Shown: positions 1 through 7,983 of the stretch, one piece after another
Layout: every line of letters starts with the position of its first letter
How positions within the stretch are numbered: the first letter of the stretch is position 1
NCBI GenBank assembly: GCA_013204545.1
Contig: JABMNN010000028.1
Span: 1-64,000 of the forward strand
Length of the DNA stretch: 64,000 nucleotides
Source of the DNA: Chloroflexota bacterium
GTDB taxonomy: Bacteria; Chloroflexota; Dehalococcoidia; Lucifugimonadales; Lucifugimonadaceae
Direction of reading: 5' to 3'
The notes under the pieces: generated by a model
Database searches by the model: none
What the model was told of the DNA's origin: nothing
What the model saw: only the letters and a program-made list of their open reading frames with translations
Made by a program: the position numbers and the translations under genes

Positions 1-147
1 GAGCAGCTGCTCTACACCTCGACGCGATCGGAACGTGCTGGAAGCTTCACCAAAGAGTGAGGAACCGGAGCCGCGGGCCTGCAAGAGCAACACTGCAATC
101 AGCGTGATTGCAGTGACCATTAATATGAGGCTAAATACGGTTTCCAT
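1..147 (-). CDS. secG: Protein-export membrane protein SecG (N-terminal part, runs off the window)
   Basis: SecG is the small auxiliary subunit of the SecYEG translocon in the inner membrane. The 49 codons visible start at ATG 147 with an AGGA ribosome site 8 bases upstream. They encode a hydrophobic helix (about residues 5-23, ending LLLQ), then a Gly/Ser-rich stretch (RGSGSSLFGEA), then the family hallmark FRSRRGVEQLL, equivalent to the FGSRRGVEKxL motif of SecG. The second membrane helix lies beyond base 1. It shares orientation with gatB; 199 bases separate them and hold a repeat copy. I identified it from the motif order alone, but the match is characteristic. Confidence 0.88.
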   Translation of the reverse strand, partial: METVFSLILMVTAITLIAVLLLQARGSGSSLFGEASSTFRSRRGVEQLL

Positions 148-267
148 AAAAATTCCTGTGGCGCCGAAATGGGCGCGGTGATTCATCAGCTATCTATGTT
201 AGTGCCAGACTGGCAGTCTCGCCACATATTGCGAGGCGGGTTTGGGGCGTGATGCGTTAGGCTCCAT

Positions 268-336
268 CGTCGTCGAACGACTCAGTCACGCGTCGCAATT
301 TTCCTACCCTAGCCCTTCCATACGGAAGGGGGCGGA
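268..336. repeat. Dispersed intergenic repeat, copy A, with hairpin behind gatB
   Basis: This is the most diverged of three full copies found in the window (the others are at 53430-53504 and 59473-59564). It begins CGTCGTCGAACGACT, passes through a CGCAATTTT segment, and ends in a hairpin with stem CCCTTCC (313-319) and GGAAGGG (324-330), loop ATAC, followed by GGCGGA. It lies directly downstream of the gatB stop codon, so it may also act as a transcription terminator, although no T-run follows on the minus strand. The homology to copy C is roughly 75-80 percent by eye over the first 40 bases. Confidence 0.55.
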
Positions 337-346
337 ACAGACGTTG

Positions 347-1822
347 CTATCGGTCAGCTAGTTTTTCTTTGATTATTTCTGTCGTTTGTGCTGGGTCGGC
401 CTGGCCGCGTGTGGCTTTCATGACTTGACCCATTAGCGACTTCAGGGCGACTTCCTTGCCACCTAGGTAGTCGTTGACCGCTTTTTCATTGTTGGCGATT
501 ACTTCATCGACGATGGGACCAAGTGAGTCGGCACCCGACACTACGCTCAGTCCAAGATCTTCGATGATCTTCTCAGGGGCAGTGCCTTTTTTGTACATGA
601 TCTCGAAGACTTGCTTGGCGGAGTTGTTGTTCAGTTCGCGTTTGCGAAACTTCTCAACAAGAGTCGCAAGAGCTTCGGGTGACACCTTGGTATCAGCCAT
701 GTTCACGAGTTCATCTTCGTTCATCATTCGAGCCATCTCGCCGGTTAGCCAGTTCGATGCTGCTTTAGCGAACGCCCGCTTGGCGTCGGTGGAAAGTACT
801 TTGACGCCTTCGCAAACCGATTCGAAATAATCGGCGGTGGAACGAAGAGCGGTGAGAAGGTCTGCATCGTATTCGCTTAGACCCCATTCGCTGACGAAGC
901 GGGCTTTGCGCTGAATTGGGAGTTCGGGCATCGCTGCCTGAGTGCGTTCGATCCACTCTTCGCTGATGATTAGCGGTGGGATATCTGGCTCGGGGAAGTA
1001 GCGGTAGTCGTTTGCTTCTTCCTTGCTGCGCTGCGGAACGGTGATGCCTTTTCCATCGTCCCAGCCGCGAGTTTCCTGAACGATGCGCTCACCACTTTCG
1101 TTAGCCGCGATTTGCCGTTCGATTTCATATTCGACCGCCCTGACTACAGCCCTGATGCGGTTCATGTTTTTTACTTCAACCTTTGTCGTTAGCTCAGTTG
1201 CCCCTTTGGGGCGAACGCTCACATTTGCGTCGCAACGGAACGAGCCCTCTTCCATGTTCGCTGTACCGACTCCGAGGTAACGGATGATGTGCTGGAGGGT
1301 GTTGATGTATGCCTCGACCTGCTCGGACGTGTGCATGTCAGGTTCAGTCACAACTTCCATGAGGGGAGTGCCTGCTCGATTGACGTCGATGAGGGAGTGA
1401 ACAGTTCCCCCTTTTGGCCCCTCGACATGAATCAGCCGGGCGACATCTTCTTCCATGTGAACTCGGTTGATCCGGACACGAATTGAGTCTTCAATTGGTA
1501 GATCAATGTAGCCTTCGTAGCAAATTGGCTCATCCATCTGGGTGATCTGGTAGCCCTTCATGAGGTCGGGGTACGTGTAGTTCTTACGGTCGAATTTGGT
1601 GATTCTGGCGATATTGCAGTTGATCGCCATGCCGATCATCATGGCGTACTCGACAGCGGTTTCGTTAACAACTGGCAGCGTGCCGGGCAGCGCCATGCTC
1701 ACTTCATCGACGAGTGTGTTTGGCTCGGCAGTCTGGTATTCCGCGGATGATGTGCCGAACATTTTGCTGCGCGTTTTTAATTGAACGTGCGTTTCGAGAC
1801 CAATTACTGCTTCGTACTCCAC
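347..1822 (-). CDS. gatB: Aspartyl/glutamyl-tRNA amidotransferase subunit B
   Basis: GatB is the tRNA-binding kinase-like subunit of GatCAB, which converts Glu-tRNA(Gln) and Asp-tRNA(Asn) to Gln-tRNA and Asn-tRNA by activating the misacylated tRNA with ATP. The 491 residues are full length. The start reads EYEAVIGLETHVQL, the family signature. The metal and nucleotide region contains NMEEGSFRCDANVSVRP and later ETRGWDDGKG and DYRYFPEPDIPPL. The C-terminal GatB/YqeY helical domain (from about residue 340) ends in KATRGQADP. The start codon is GTG at 1822, with only a weak GAAAGG upstream. gatA and gatC are not in the window. Nothing looks truncated. Confidence 0.97.
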   Translation of the reverse strand: MEYEAVIGLETHVQLKTRSKMFGTSSAEYQTAEPNTLVDEVSMALPGTLPVVNETAVEYAMMIGMAINCNIARITKFDRKNYTYPDLMKGYQITQMDEPICYEGYIDLPIEDSIRVRINRVHMEEDVARLIHVEGPKGGTVHSLIDVNRAGTPLMEVVTEPDMHTSEQVEAYINTLQHIIRYLGVGTANMEEGSFRCDANVSVRPKGATELTTKVEVKNMNRIRAVVRAVEYEIERQIAANESGERIVQETRGWDDGKGITVPQRSKEEANDYRYFPEPDIPPLIISEEWIERTQAAMPELPIQRKARFVSEWGLSEYDADLLTALRSTADYFESVCEGVKVLSTDAKRAFAKAASNWLTGEMARMMNEDELVNMADTKVSPEALATLVEKFRKRELNNNSAKQVFEIMYKKGTAPEKIIEDLGLSVVSGADSLGPIVDEVIANNEKAVNDYLGGKEVALKSLMGQVMKATRGQADPAQTTEIIKEKLADR

Positions 1823-1998
1823 GAGGTGAGTCGCCTTTCGTTTTTGTATTGGTCCATGTACCTGACCGGACCACAGTGAATCTGTTCTACGTTTGACTGA
1901 ATCTAACGGGCGTCAACTGAACTTCGAATATAGCACCGACGTGTAATTGTCTCCTACTTTATGAGACCACGTGTGAGGCAAAACTAAAGGTCTTGATA

Positions 1999-2301
1999 AT
2001 GCCGTACAACGACCCTATTGAGAGTTCTCCGGAACACTACAAAGTTCTGCTCGAAAACTAGGATGTGCGCATGCTAGGAATGATTGTTCCGGTGGGCGAG
2101 ACCGACTTAAAACACTCGCACACAGATGAGACCGTTTATTTCATCACTGGAGGCAAGGCTCAGGTCACTCTGGGAAACGGTGATTAGGTAGAGCTAGAAC
2201 TCCCTGACCGAGCGACCATGTGGCATGAGGCTTGGACTCATCAGGTGACGAATATCGGTGATGCCGAGATTCGAGCGATTATTGGTGAGAGCAAAAAATA
2301 A
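1999..2301 (+). pseudogene. Cupin-fold protein gene broken by two in-frame TAG stops
   Basis: Reading from ATG 1999 to TAA 2301 gives a 100-codon frame that looks like a small single-domain cupin. The C-terminal half aligns with the generic pattern HSH..E..YFITGGKAQVTL, then VELELP, a WHEAWTHQVTNIGD metal motif, and an end in IRAIIGESKK. Two TAG codons interrupt it, at 2059-2061 and 2185-2187. Both fall where relatives usually carry an acidic residue, so single GAG-to-TAG changes would explain both. A rho-independent terminator follows at once, so the gene once had a complete transcription unit. The start region (MPYNDPIESSPEHYKVLLEN) also fits the family. Translation from an internal ATG is possible but would lose the N-terminal strands. 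Confidence 0.7.
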
Positions 2302-2312
2302 TGTTTTAGCTG

Positions 2313-2349
2313 CCCGTATTCGAAGCTCAGTTGAGTATGGGTTTTTTTT
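2313..2349 (+). terminator. Rho-independent terminator behind the cupin pseudogene
   Basis: The stem CCCGTATTC (2313-2321) pairs with GAGTATGGG (2333-2341), nine pairs including two G-T wobbles, and is followed directly by eight T residues (2342-2349). It is oriented with the plus-strand cupin remnant and separates it from the suf operon promoter. Confidence 0.8.
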
Positions 2350-2437
2350 GACACAGGGCGCTAAAACATGCTTTATCGCAGGTAAAAGCAAATTTGTTCA
2401 CACATACATCAACTTCGTTTTGTAGTTACGAAATTCG

Positions 2438-2466
2438 TTGACGCTGTTCATGGTTGGTTTTAAACT
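2438..2466 (+). promoter_or_regulatory. Candidate sigma-70 type promoter of the suf operon
   Basis: A -35 box TTGACG (2438-2443, 5 of 6 to consensus) is separated by 17 bases from a -10 box TAAACT (2461-2466, 4 of 6). This predicts a leader of about 110 bases before the sufB start. The rest of the 234 bases between the terminator and sufB shows no gene. I see no obvious IscR- or SufR-type palindrome that I could name. Confidence 0.4.
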
Positions 2467-2583
2467 AAATGCGTACCGAATAGGTCAGGAATAGAAAAAC
2501 CGATATTTGAGTTCAATTCCGGTGTTATTGCGTTCGGTAATTCGCAAATTCGGCCTGACAGATCACCTCTACGGAGTAACTTA

Positions 2584-4047
2584 TTGACGAACCAGAACAC
2601 GATATCGCGCGAATCCGACCTTTCAGGCGGCGAGTACAAATGGGGATTTGTTAGTGATATCGAGACTGACCTCGCCCCGAAAGGGCTGAGCGAAGATATC
2701 GTTCGCTTGATTTCTGCAAAAAAGGAAGAGCCGGATTGGCTGCTCCAGTGGCGTTTGAAGGCGTACTGGCACTGGGTTGATTTGTTTGAGAACGAAGCCG
2801 AGCCGACTTGGGCGAAGATCGATTATCCGAAGATCGACTATCAGGACATTTACTACTATGCCGCTCCAAAGGGAACGAACGAGGCTCCAAAAAGCCTCGA
2901 CGATGTAGATCCTGAGATGCTGGCGACTTTCGAGAAGTTAGGTATCCCGCTGCAGGAACGTGCCGTGCTTGCTGGTGTAGCCGTTGATGCCGTATTCGAT
3001 TCCGTCTCCGTTGCAACGACAATGGGAAAGCAACTCGGTGAACTTGGGATTATTTTCTGTTCTTTTAGTGAGGCAGTAAAGAATCACCCCGACCTGATCA
3101 AAAAATACCTTGGTTCGGTTGTCCCTTACACTGATAATTTCTTCGCGGCTTTGAATGCAGCGGTGTTCAGTGATGGATCGTTTGCTTATATTCCGCCTGG
3201 AGTTCGGTGTCCAATCGAACTTATGACCTACTTCCGGATCAACACCGAGGGTTCTGGGCAGTTCGAACGTACTCTGATCGTCGCCGATGAGGGTGCTTAC
3301 GTTTCGTACCTCGAAGGCTGTACTGCTCCTTTCCGAAAGACTAGCCAACTCCACGCTGCAACCGTTGAATTGGTCGCGCTGGACAACTCCGAGATCAAAT
3401 ACTCGACGATTCAGAACTGGTTCCCAGGAACTAAAGATGGCGAAGGCGGCGTTTACAACTTCGTCACCAAACGAGGTCGTGCCGATAAGAACGCCAAGAT
3501 TTCTTGGACTCAGGTTGAGACGGGATCGGCAATAACTTGGAAGTACCCAAGTGTGATTTTGAAAGGCGATAATTCGGTTGGCGAATTTTTCTCTGTAGCA
3601 CTCGTAAATAATCATCAGCAAGCCGATACCGGCACGAAGATGATTCATATCGGTAAGAACACCAAATCTACCATCGTGGCAAAGGGTATTTCTGCCGGTA
3701 AAGGTAGCAATACGTATCGTGGCCAAGTGCAGATCATGCCGGGCGCCGAGAATGCTGTGAACCATACCCAGTGCGACTCGCTGCTTGTCGGTGATGAGTG
3801 CAGCGCCCACACAGTGCCTTACATTGAGGTTCGAAACCCCACCGCTCGACTTGAGCACGAGGCTTCAACGTCGAAGGTGAGTGACGACCAACTGTTCTAT
3901 TTGATGGCTCGCGGTCTATCGGAAGAAGAAGCGCACCACATGATTATCACCGGCTGGAGCCGAGATGTGATCAAAGAATTGCCGTTTGAGTTCGCACTAG
4001 AGGCGGCTCAACTGCTTAAGGTGTCGCTAGAAGGCGCAGTTGGGTGA
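2584..4047 (+). CDS. sufB: Fe-S cluster assembly scaffold subunit SufB
   Basis: SufB forms the SufBC2D scaffold on which persulfide sulfur and iron are assembled into a cluster. The 487-residue protein is full length. It starts at TTG 2584, supported by GGAG at 2573-2576. It carries [16 protein letters not shown] and GxCTAPF in the beta-helix core, and a C-terminal block with [19 protein letters not shown] and [18 protein letters not shown]. The Cys and the Glu of HEAST correspond to positions needed for cluster assembly in Escherichia coli SufB. It is the first gene of a five-gene operon; sufC follows after 73 bases. Confidence 0.97.
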   Translation: MTNQNTISRESDLSGGEYKWGFVSDIETDLAPKGLSEDIVRLISAKKEEPDWLLQWRLKAYWHWVDLFENEAEPTWAKIDYPKIDYQDIYYYAAPKGTNEAPKSLDDVDPEMLATFEKLGIPLQERAVLAGVAVDAVFDSVSVATTMGKQLGELGIIFCSFSEAVKNHPDLIKKYLGSVVPYTDNFFAALNAAVFSDGSFAYIPPGVRCPIELMTYFRINTEGSGQFERTLIVADEGAYVSYLEGCTAPFRKTSQLHAATVELVALDNSEIKYSTIQNWFPGTKDGEGGVYNFVTKRGRADKNAKISWTQVETGSAITWKYPSVILKGDNSVGEFFSVALVNNHQQADTGTKMIHIGKNTKSTIVAKGISAGKGSNTYRGQVQIMPGAENAVNHTQCDSLLVGDECSAHTVPYIEVRNPTARLEHEASTSKVSDDQLFYLMARGLSEEEAHHMIITGWSRDVIKELPFEFALEAAQLLKVSLEGAVG

Positions 4048-4120
4048 TCCGCCGTTTTTTGCACGTGTTCTTTATAACGACTAATACGAATTCCAATTCA
4101 GCACTGAGATAATTACAAAA

Positions 4121-4888
4121 ATGCTTGAGATCAACAACCTGCACGCGTCTGTCGTGGACATTGAAAATTCGGAGATTCTTAAAGGGATCAATCTGAAAGT
4201 GAACAAAGGCGAAGTACACGCCATTATGGGACCAAACGGTTCTGGTAAAAGCACTCTAGCCAACGTATTGATGGGGCGACCCGACTACGAAGTAACCGCT
4301 GGCAGTGTCGTCTTTTATGGCGAGTCTATTCTCGGACTTCGTGCTGAGGAACGAGCTCATCGAGGTATGTTTCTTGCGTTCCAGTACCCAGCAGAGATTC
4401 CCGGTGTTCGACCTTGGCAGTTCTTGAAGGCTGCACTCGACTCGAAGGCTGAATCTCGCGGTGAAGATAAAATGTCGGTTCGTGCCTTCTCCAAGCTGTT
4501 CGACGAAAAAGTTGAGGCTGTTGGAATCAACCCAACTTTGGTGAAACGATCACTTAACGAGGGTTTCTCGGGTGGAGAGAAGAAGCGCAACGAAATGCTT
4601 CAGCTTGAAGTACTTCAGCCTTCTCTTGCGATTCTTGATGAAACCGATTCTGGATTGGATGTCGACGCACTGCGAATTGTCGCTGAGGGCGTGAACTCGA
4701 TGCGGTCACCAGAACGATCATTCATCGTAGTTACGCACTACCAACGGCTGCTTAACTACATAACTCCCGACGTCGTTCACATTCTCGTCAAAGGCAAGAT
4801 TGTAAGAACCGGTGGACCAGATCTTGCGCTGGAGGTTGAGAAGGACGGGTACAAAGAGTACCTTGCCGCAGCCGGAGCAAACGCTTAG
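4121..4888 (+). CDS. sufC: Fe-S cluster assembly ATPase SufC
   Basis: SufC is the ABC-type ATPase of the SufBC2D complex; ATP binding opens the SufB-SufD interface for cluster formation. It is 255 residues long. Walker A is GPNGSGKS (37-44), the Q-loop is AFQYPAEIPG (86-95), the signature is FSGGEKKR (149-156), Walker B is LAILDETDSGLD (169-180) and the switch His is H206 in VVTHYQRLL. The FSGGEKKR signature, rather than LSGGQ, is typical of SufC. There are no membrane segments, so this is the soluble form. sufD starts two bases after its stop codon, indicating coupled translation. Confidence 0.97.
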   Translation: MLEINNLHASVVDIENSEILKGINLKVNKGEVHAIMGPNGSGKSTLANVLMGRPDYEVTAGSVVFYGESILGLRAEERAHRGMFLAFQYPAEIPGVRPWQFLKAALDSKAESRGEDKMSVRAFSKLFDEKVEAVGINPTLVKRSLNEGFSGGEKKRNEMLQLEVLQPSLAILDETDSGLDVDALRIVAEGVNSMRSPERSFIVVTHYQRLLNYITPDVVHILVKGKIVRTGGPDLALEVEKDGYKEYLAAAGANA

Positions 4889-4890
4889 AT

Positions 4891-6243
4891 ATGACGCTTG
4901 CAACACTACCAGCCGCTGTCGAGAAATTTTCGACTGCATATGAATCCTTACTCACCCGGAGTTCTAACACTACAGGATGGCTTAATGTTCTCCGTCAACA
5001 GGCATGGTCGACTTTTTCAGAACTTGGGATACCAACCAAGCGCCGTGGAAATGAGCTGTGGAAATACACTAACCTCCAACCTTTAGCTGCGGCCGACTTC
5101 GTTTACGGCGTATCTGGGTCAGTTACTCGCGATCAGATCAAGGTGGCAGGACCATGGGATGATGCATGGAACACTATTGTTGTTGTCGACGGGAAGTTTA
5201 ATGCAGAGCTTTCTAATCTGAACGGAACGGCTGGACTCAACGCTGGATCACTGGCTGAAGCTATTGCCGGTGGCACGGGTGATGTTGAATTGCAACTGGC
5301 GAGCTTGGCAGGTCGTGAAGAGTACGCATTTACCGCTTTGAATACGGCATTTATCGACGATGGTGCATATGTAGCGGTTATTGATGGTACGGAACTGAAA
5401 GAGCCAATACACGTCGTATTTGTAACCTCAAATGCGACCGAAAATCGAGCCAGCTATCCTCGACTGCTTGTCGATGCAGGAGCGGGTACTTCGCTTGTTC
5501 TTATCGAGACATATCTGAATCTCGCCGAGACGGCACAGTTCGTAGCTCCTGTGGTTGAAATGTTCGCTGGAGAACGTTCGACCATAAAGCACTATCGGGT
5601 GCAGATGGAGAACGAAAAATCATTCCATCTCGGAACGACTCGGATCAGTCAATTGGGAGACTCTGACTTCACTTCAACGAGCTTTGCTGTTGGGGCATCA
5701 ATAGCTCGAAATGACATTCACACACTGCTCAATGCTCCCGGTGCAAGTTGCACATTGCACGGTCTGTACATGACCAACGGAACGCAGCAACAAGATCAGG
5801 AAATCAGCACGACCCACGCCAAGCCGAACTGCTCTTCGAATCAATATTACAAGGGCATATTGTCGGGCAAGTCGCACGCTGTTTTTAGCGGTAAAGTCGT
5901 GGTCGAACGTAACGCTCAAAAATCTGATGCCACGCAGAAAGACCTCAACTTGATGCTTTCGCGGGGAGCCGAAATTGACGCCAAGCCTTCACTTGAGATC
6001 TATGCCGACGATGTGACCGCTTCGCACGGCGCAACGGCGGGTCATGTTGATCGAGATACGTTGTTCTACTTACAGTCTCGTGGGGTCAGCGAAGATGCTG
6101 CCAAGGCGATTTTGGTTCGTGGATTTGCAGAGGAAATGCTGAACGAATTCAAGCCTACTGCGCTGAATGAATTTGTTGAACGTATTACCGACGAACGTAT
6201 TCCGATTCTACTTGCAGAATCAGACACGATAGGAACGACATGA
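4891..6243 (+). CDS. sufD: Fe-S cluster assembly protein SufD
   Basis: SufD is the SufB paralogue that completes the SufBC2D scaffold and is linked to iron entry. The 450-residue protein has the family's divergent N-terminal helical part (residues 1-120, including TKRRGNELWKYTNL) and the beta-helix core. The C-terminal signature contains LEIYADDV, ASHGATAGHVDRDTLFYL and RGVSEDAAKAILVRGF; the His of SHGAT matches the essential His of Escherichia coli SufD. Its stop overlaps the sufS start as ATGA (6240-6243). Sequence identity to SufB in this operon is low, as is usual. Confidence 0.95.
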   Translation: MTLATLPAAVEKFSTAYESLLTRSSNTTGWLNVLRQQAWSTFSELGIPTKRRGNELWKYTNLQPLAAADFVYGVSGSVTRDQIKVAGPWDDAWNTIVVVDGKFNAELSNLNGTAGLNAGSLAEAIAGGTGDVELQLASLAGREEYAFTALNTAFIDDGAYVAVIDGTELKEPIHVVFVTSNATENRASYPRLLVDAGAGTSLVLIETYLNLAETAQFVAPVVEMFAGERSTIKHYRVQMENEKSFHLGTTRISQLGDSDFTSTSFAVGASIARNDIHTLLNAPGASCTLHGLYMTNGTQQQDQEISTTHAKPNCSSNQYYKGILSGKSHAVFSGKVVVERNAQKSDATQKDLNLMLSRGAEIDAKPSLEIYADDVTASHGATAGHVDRDTLFYLQSRGVSEDAAKAILVRGFAEEMLNEFKPTALNEFVERITDERIPILLAESDTIGTT

Positions 6244-7511
6244 GCGATTCCTCGCGTGGCTCTGAACCAGACTCTGGAACTCGTAAGTTCGACGTAGATG
6301 CGATTCGGGCAGATTTCCCGATACTCCAACGCAAGATAAACGGACAAGATCTGGTTTATCTCGATAATGCTGCCACTTCTCAAAAACCGGCTCAAGTTAT
6401 CAAGGCTCTGACCAACTACTACGAGCAAACGAACGCCAACGTTCATCGTGGTGTTCATACATTGTCGATCGAGGCGACCGACGGTTATGAGTTGGCTCGG
6501 ACAAAAGTGGCTAAGTTCATCAACGCTCGTCGTCCTGAGGAAGTTATTTGGACCCGAAACACGAGCGAATCGTTGAACTTGGTTGCTGCCACGTGGGCTG
6601 AGACGAACGTGGGTGATGGCGACAATATCGTAATTACCGCGATGGAACACCACTCGAACATCGTTCCGTGGCAGCAACTCGCTGCCAGGAAAGGTGCGGA
6701 GCTTAGATACCTTGCGGCTGGTGATGATGGGTCACTTGTTGTGTCGAATTTAAATTCGATTATTGACTCACGTACCAAGATCGTTGCTGCCACTCACATG
6801 TCGAACGTTCTCGGCACGATCAACCCTATAGCCTTGCTTGCCGACAGAGCCCACGAGGTAGGTGCGGTTTTACTTGTAGATGCTGCTCAGAGTGTTCCAC
6901 ACATGCAGGTTGATGTTCAGGCTCTGGATGCTGACTTCCTTTGCTTCTCGGCTCACAAAATGCTGGGGCCTACCGGTATTGGCGTGCTGTGGGGCAAGTA
7001 CGATCTACTCGAAGCGATGCCGCCATATATGTTTGGTGGCGACATGATTTTTGAAGTGACTTATGAGGATGCTAGTTGGAACGATCTGCCATACAAATTC
7101 GAGGCAGGAACTCCGAATATAGCCGACGCAATCGCAACTGGTGCCGCGGTCGATTATCTGACAGAACTGGGGATGGACAATGTTTGGCAGCATGAGCAGG
7201 AACTGACTGCGTATGCGATGGAGCAGGTTCTTTCCTTGGGTCACGTAAAAGTTCTTGGTCCACAGAATCCTGCGCTTCGTGGTGGCGTTATTTCGTTCAT
7301 TCATGACACTATTCACCCGCATGACCTTGGAACGGCATTGGATCAGCAAGGAATTGCTATTCGGACGGGGCACCACTGTGCAATGCCTCTGGTACGGAGT
7401 TTTGACGTAGTGGCGGCGGCACGAGCGAGTTTCTATATTTACAACACGAAGTCCGAAGTTGACGCACTTGTCAATGGGATTCGTGAAACTGAAGGGTACT
7501 TCAGCCGATGA
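6240..7511 (+). CDS. sufS: Cysteine desulfurase SufS (type II)
   Basis: This PLP enzyme takes sulfur from L-cysteine, leaving a persulfide on its active-site Cys for transfer to SufU. It has 423 residues. The PLP lysine is K240 in CFSAHKMLGP, D214 lies in LLVDAAQSVPH, and H138 lies in AMEHHSNIVPW. The catalytic C380 lies in RTGHHCAMPL, the short group II loop. The N-terminus is about 15 residues longer than the minimal family form, but ATG 6240 overlaps the sufD stop, which supports this start. It is followed by sufU with another ATGA overlap. Confidence 0.97.
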   Translation: MSDSSRGSEPDSGTRKFDVDAIRADFPILQRKINGQDLVYLDNAATSQKPAQVIKALTNYYEQTNANVHRGVHTLSIEATDGYELARTKVAKFINARRPEEVIWTRNTSESLNLVAATWAETNVGDGDNIVITAMEHHSNIVPWQQLAARKGAELRYLAAGDDGSLVVSNLNSIIDSRTKIVAATHMSNVLGTINPIALLADRAHEVGAVLLVDAAQSVPHMQVDVQALDADFLCFSAHKMLGPTGIGVLWGKYDLLEAMPPYMFGGDMIFEVTYEDASWNDLPYKFEAGTPNIADAIATGAAVDYLTELGMDNVWQHEQELTAYAMEQVLSLGHVKVLGPQNPALRGGVISFIHDTIHPHDLGTALDQQGIAIRTGHHCAMPLVRSFDVVAAARASFYIYNTKSEVDALVNGIRETEGYFSR

Positions 7512-7978
7512 CCTCCGGGAATTCAGGTGCTTCAAGCCTTGGCGATATGGACGAGCTTTACGAGGCGATCATTCTAGATCACTATCGCAGCCCTCGAAAT
7601 ACCGCGACGGTCGAAGATCCTGATATCGATCTCGAGGTGAACAATCCGTTCTGCGGCGATGAGTTTCACATCCAACTCAAAGTTGAGAATGATGCGGTAT
7701 CGCAGGTTGGTATTACGGGGCGTGGCTGTGCGATCAGTCAGGCTTCAGCATCATTGCTGGCTGAATTGGTCGAAGGCAAATCTGCCGCCGACGTACATGC
7801 CGCAGTTGCTGCCGTTCGACGTTTGCTTAAGGGCGAAGAGATCACTGATGAGGAGTCGGAGATACTCGGCGACCTCGAGGCTCTCGGCGGTGTGCGAAAG
7901 TTCCCGGTTAGAATCAAATGCGCTCTACTTAGCTGGATTGGCTTGGATGATGCCTTGAAGGATCATCTGAAGAAATAG
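7508..7978 (+). CDS. sufU: Sulfur-transfer/assembly protein SufU
   Basis: SufU is a Zn-binding, IscU-like protein that accepts persulfide sulfur from SufS in Gram-positive and Chloroflexota-type SUF systems, replacing SufE. The 156 residues contain the Zn/persulfide ligands C49 and D51 (NPFCGDEF), C74 (GRGCAISQAS) and C138 (IKCALLSW). The insert between the second and third Cys (LKGEE, residues 106-111, with a DEESEILGDL loop) is the feature that distinguishes SufU from IscU. It is the last gene of the suf operon and faces the oppositely directed solute-binding protein gene, 5 bases away. No SufT or SufR is seen. Confidence 0.95.
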   Translation: MTSGNSGASSLGDMDELYEAIILDHYRSPRNTATVEDPDIDLEVNNPFCGDEFHIQLKVENDAVSQVGITGRGCAISQASASLLAELVEGKSAADVHAAVAAVRRLLKGEEITDEESEILGDLEALGGVRKFPVRIKCALLSWIGLDDALKDHLKK

Positions 7979-7983
7979 TTCGC

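Noticed and set aside
1999-2301. Possible amber (TAG) recoding, because two TAG stops occur in one otherwise intact frame
   Set aside because: Ordinary genes in the window end in TAG at conserved C-termini (for example gatB at 347 and sufC at 4888), and one amidohydrolase break is TAA. Plain gene decay explains the pattern better.
2938-3858. 306-codon open frame antisense to sufB
   Set aside because: It lies wholly inside sufB, has no family resemblance or ribosome site, and its composition mirrors the coding strand of a highly conserved gene.
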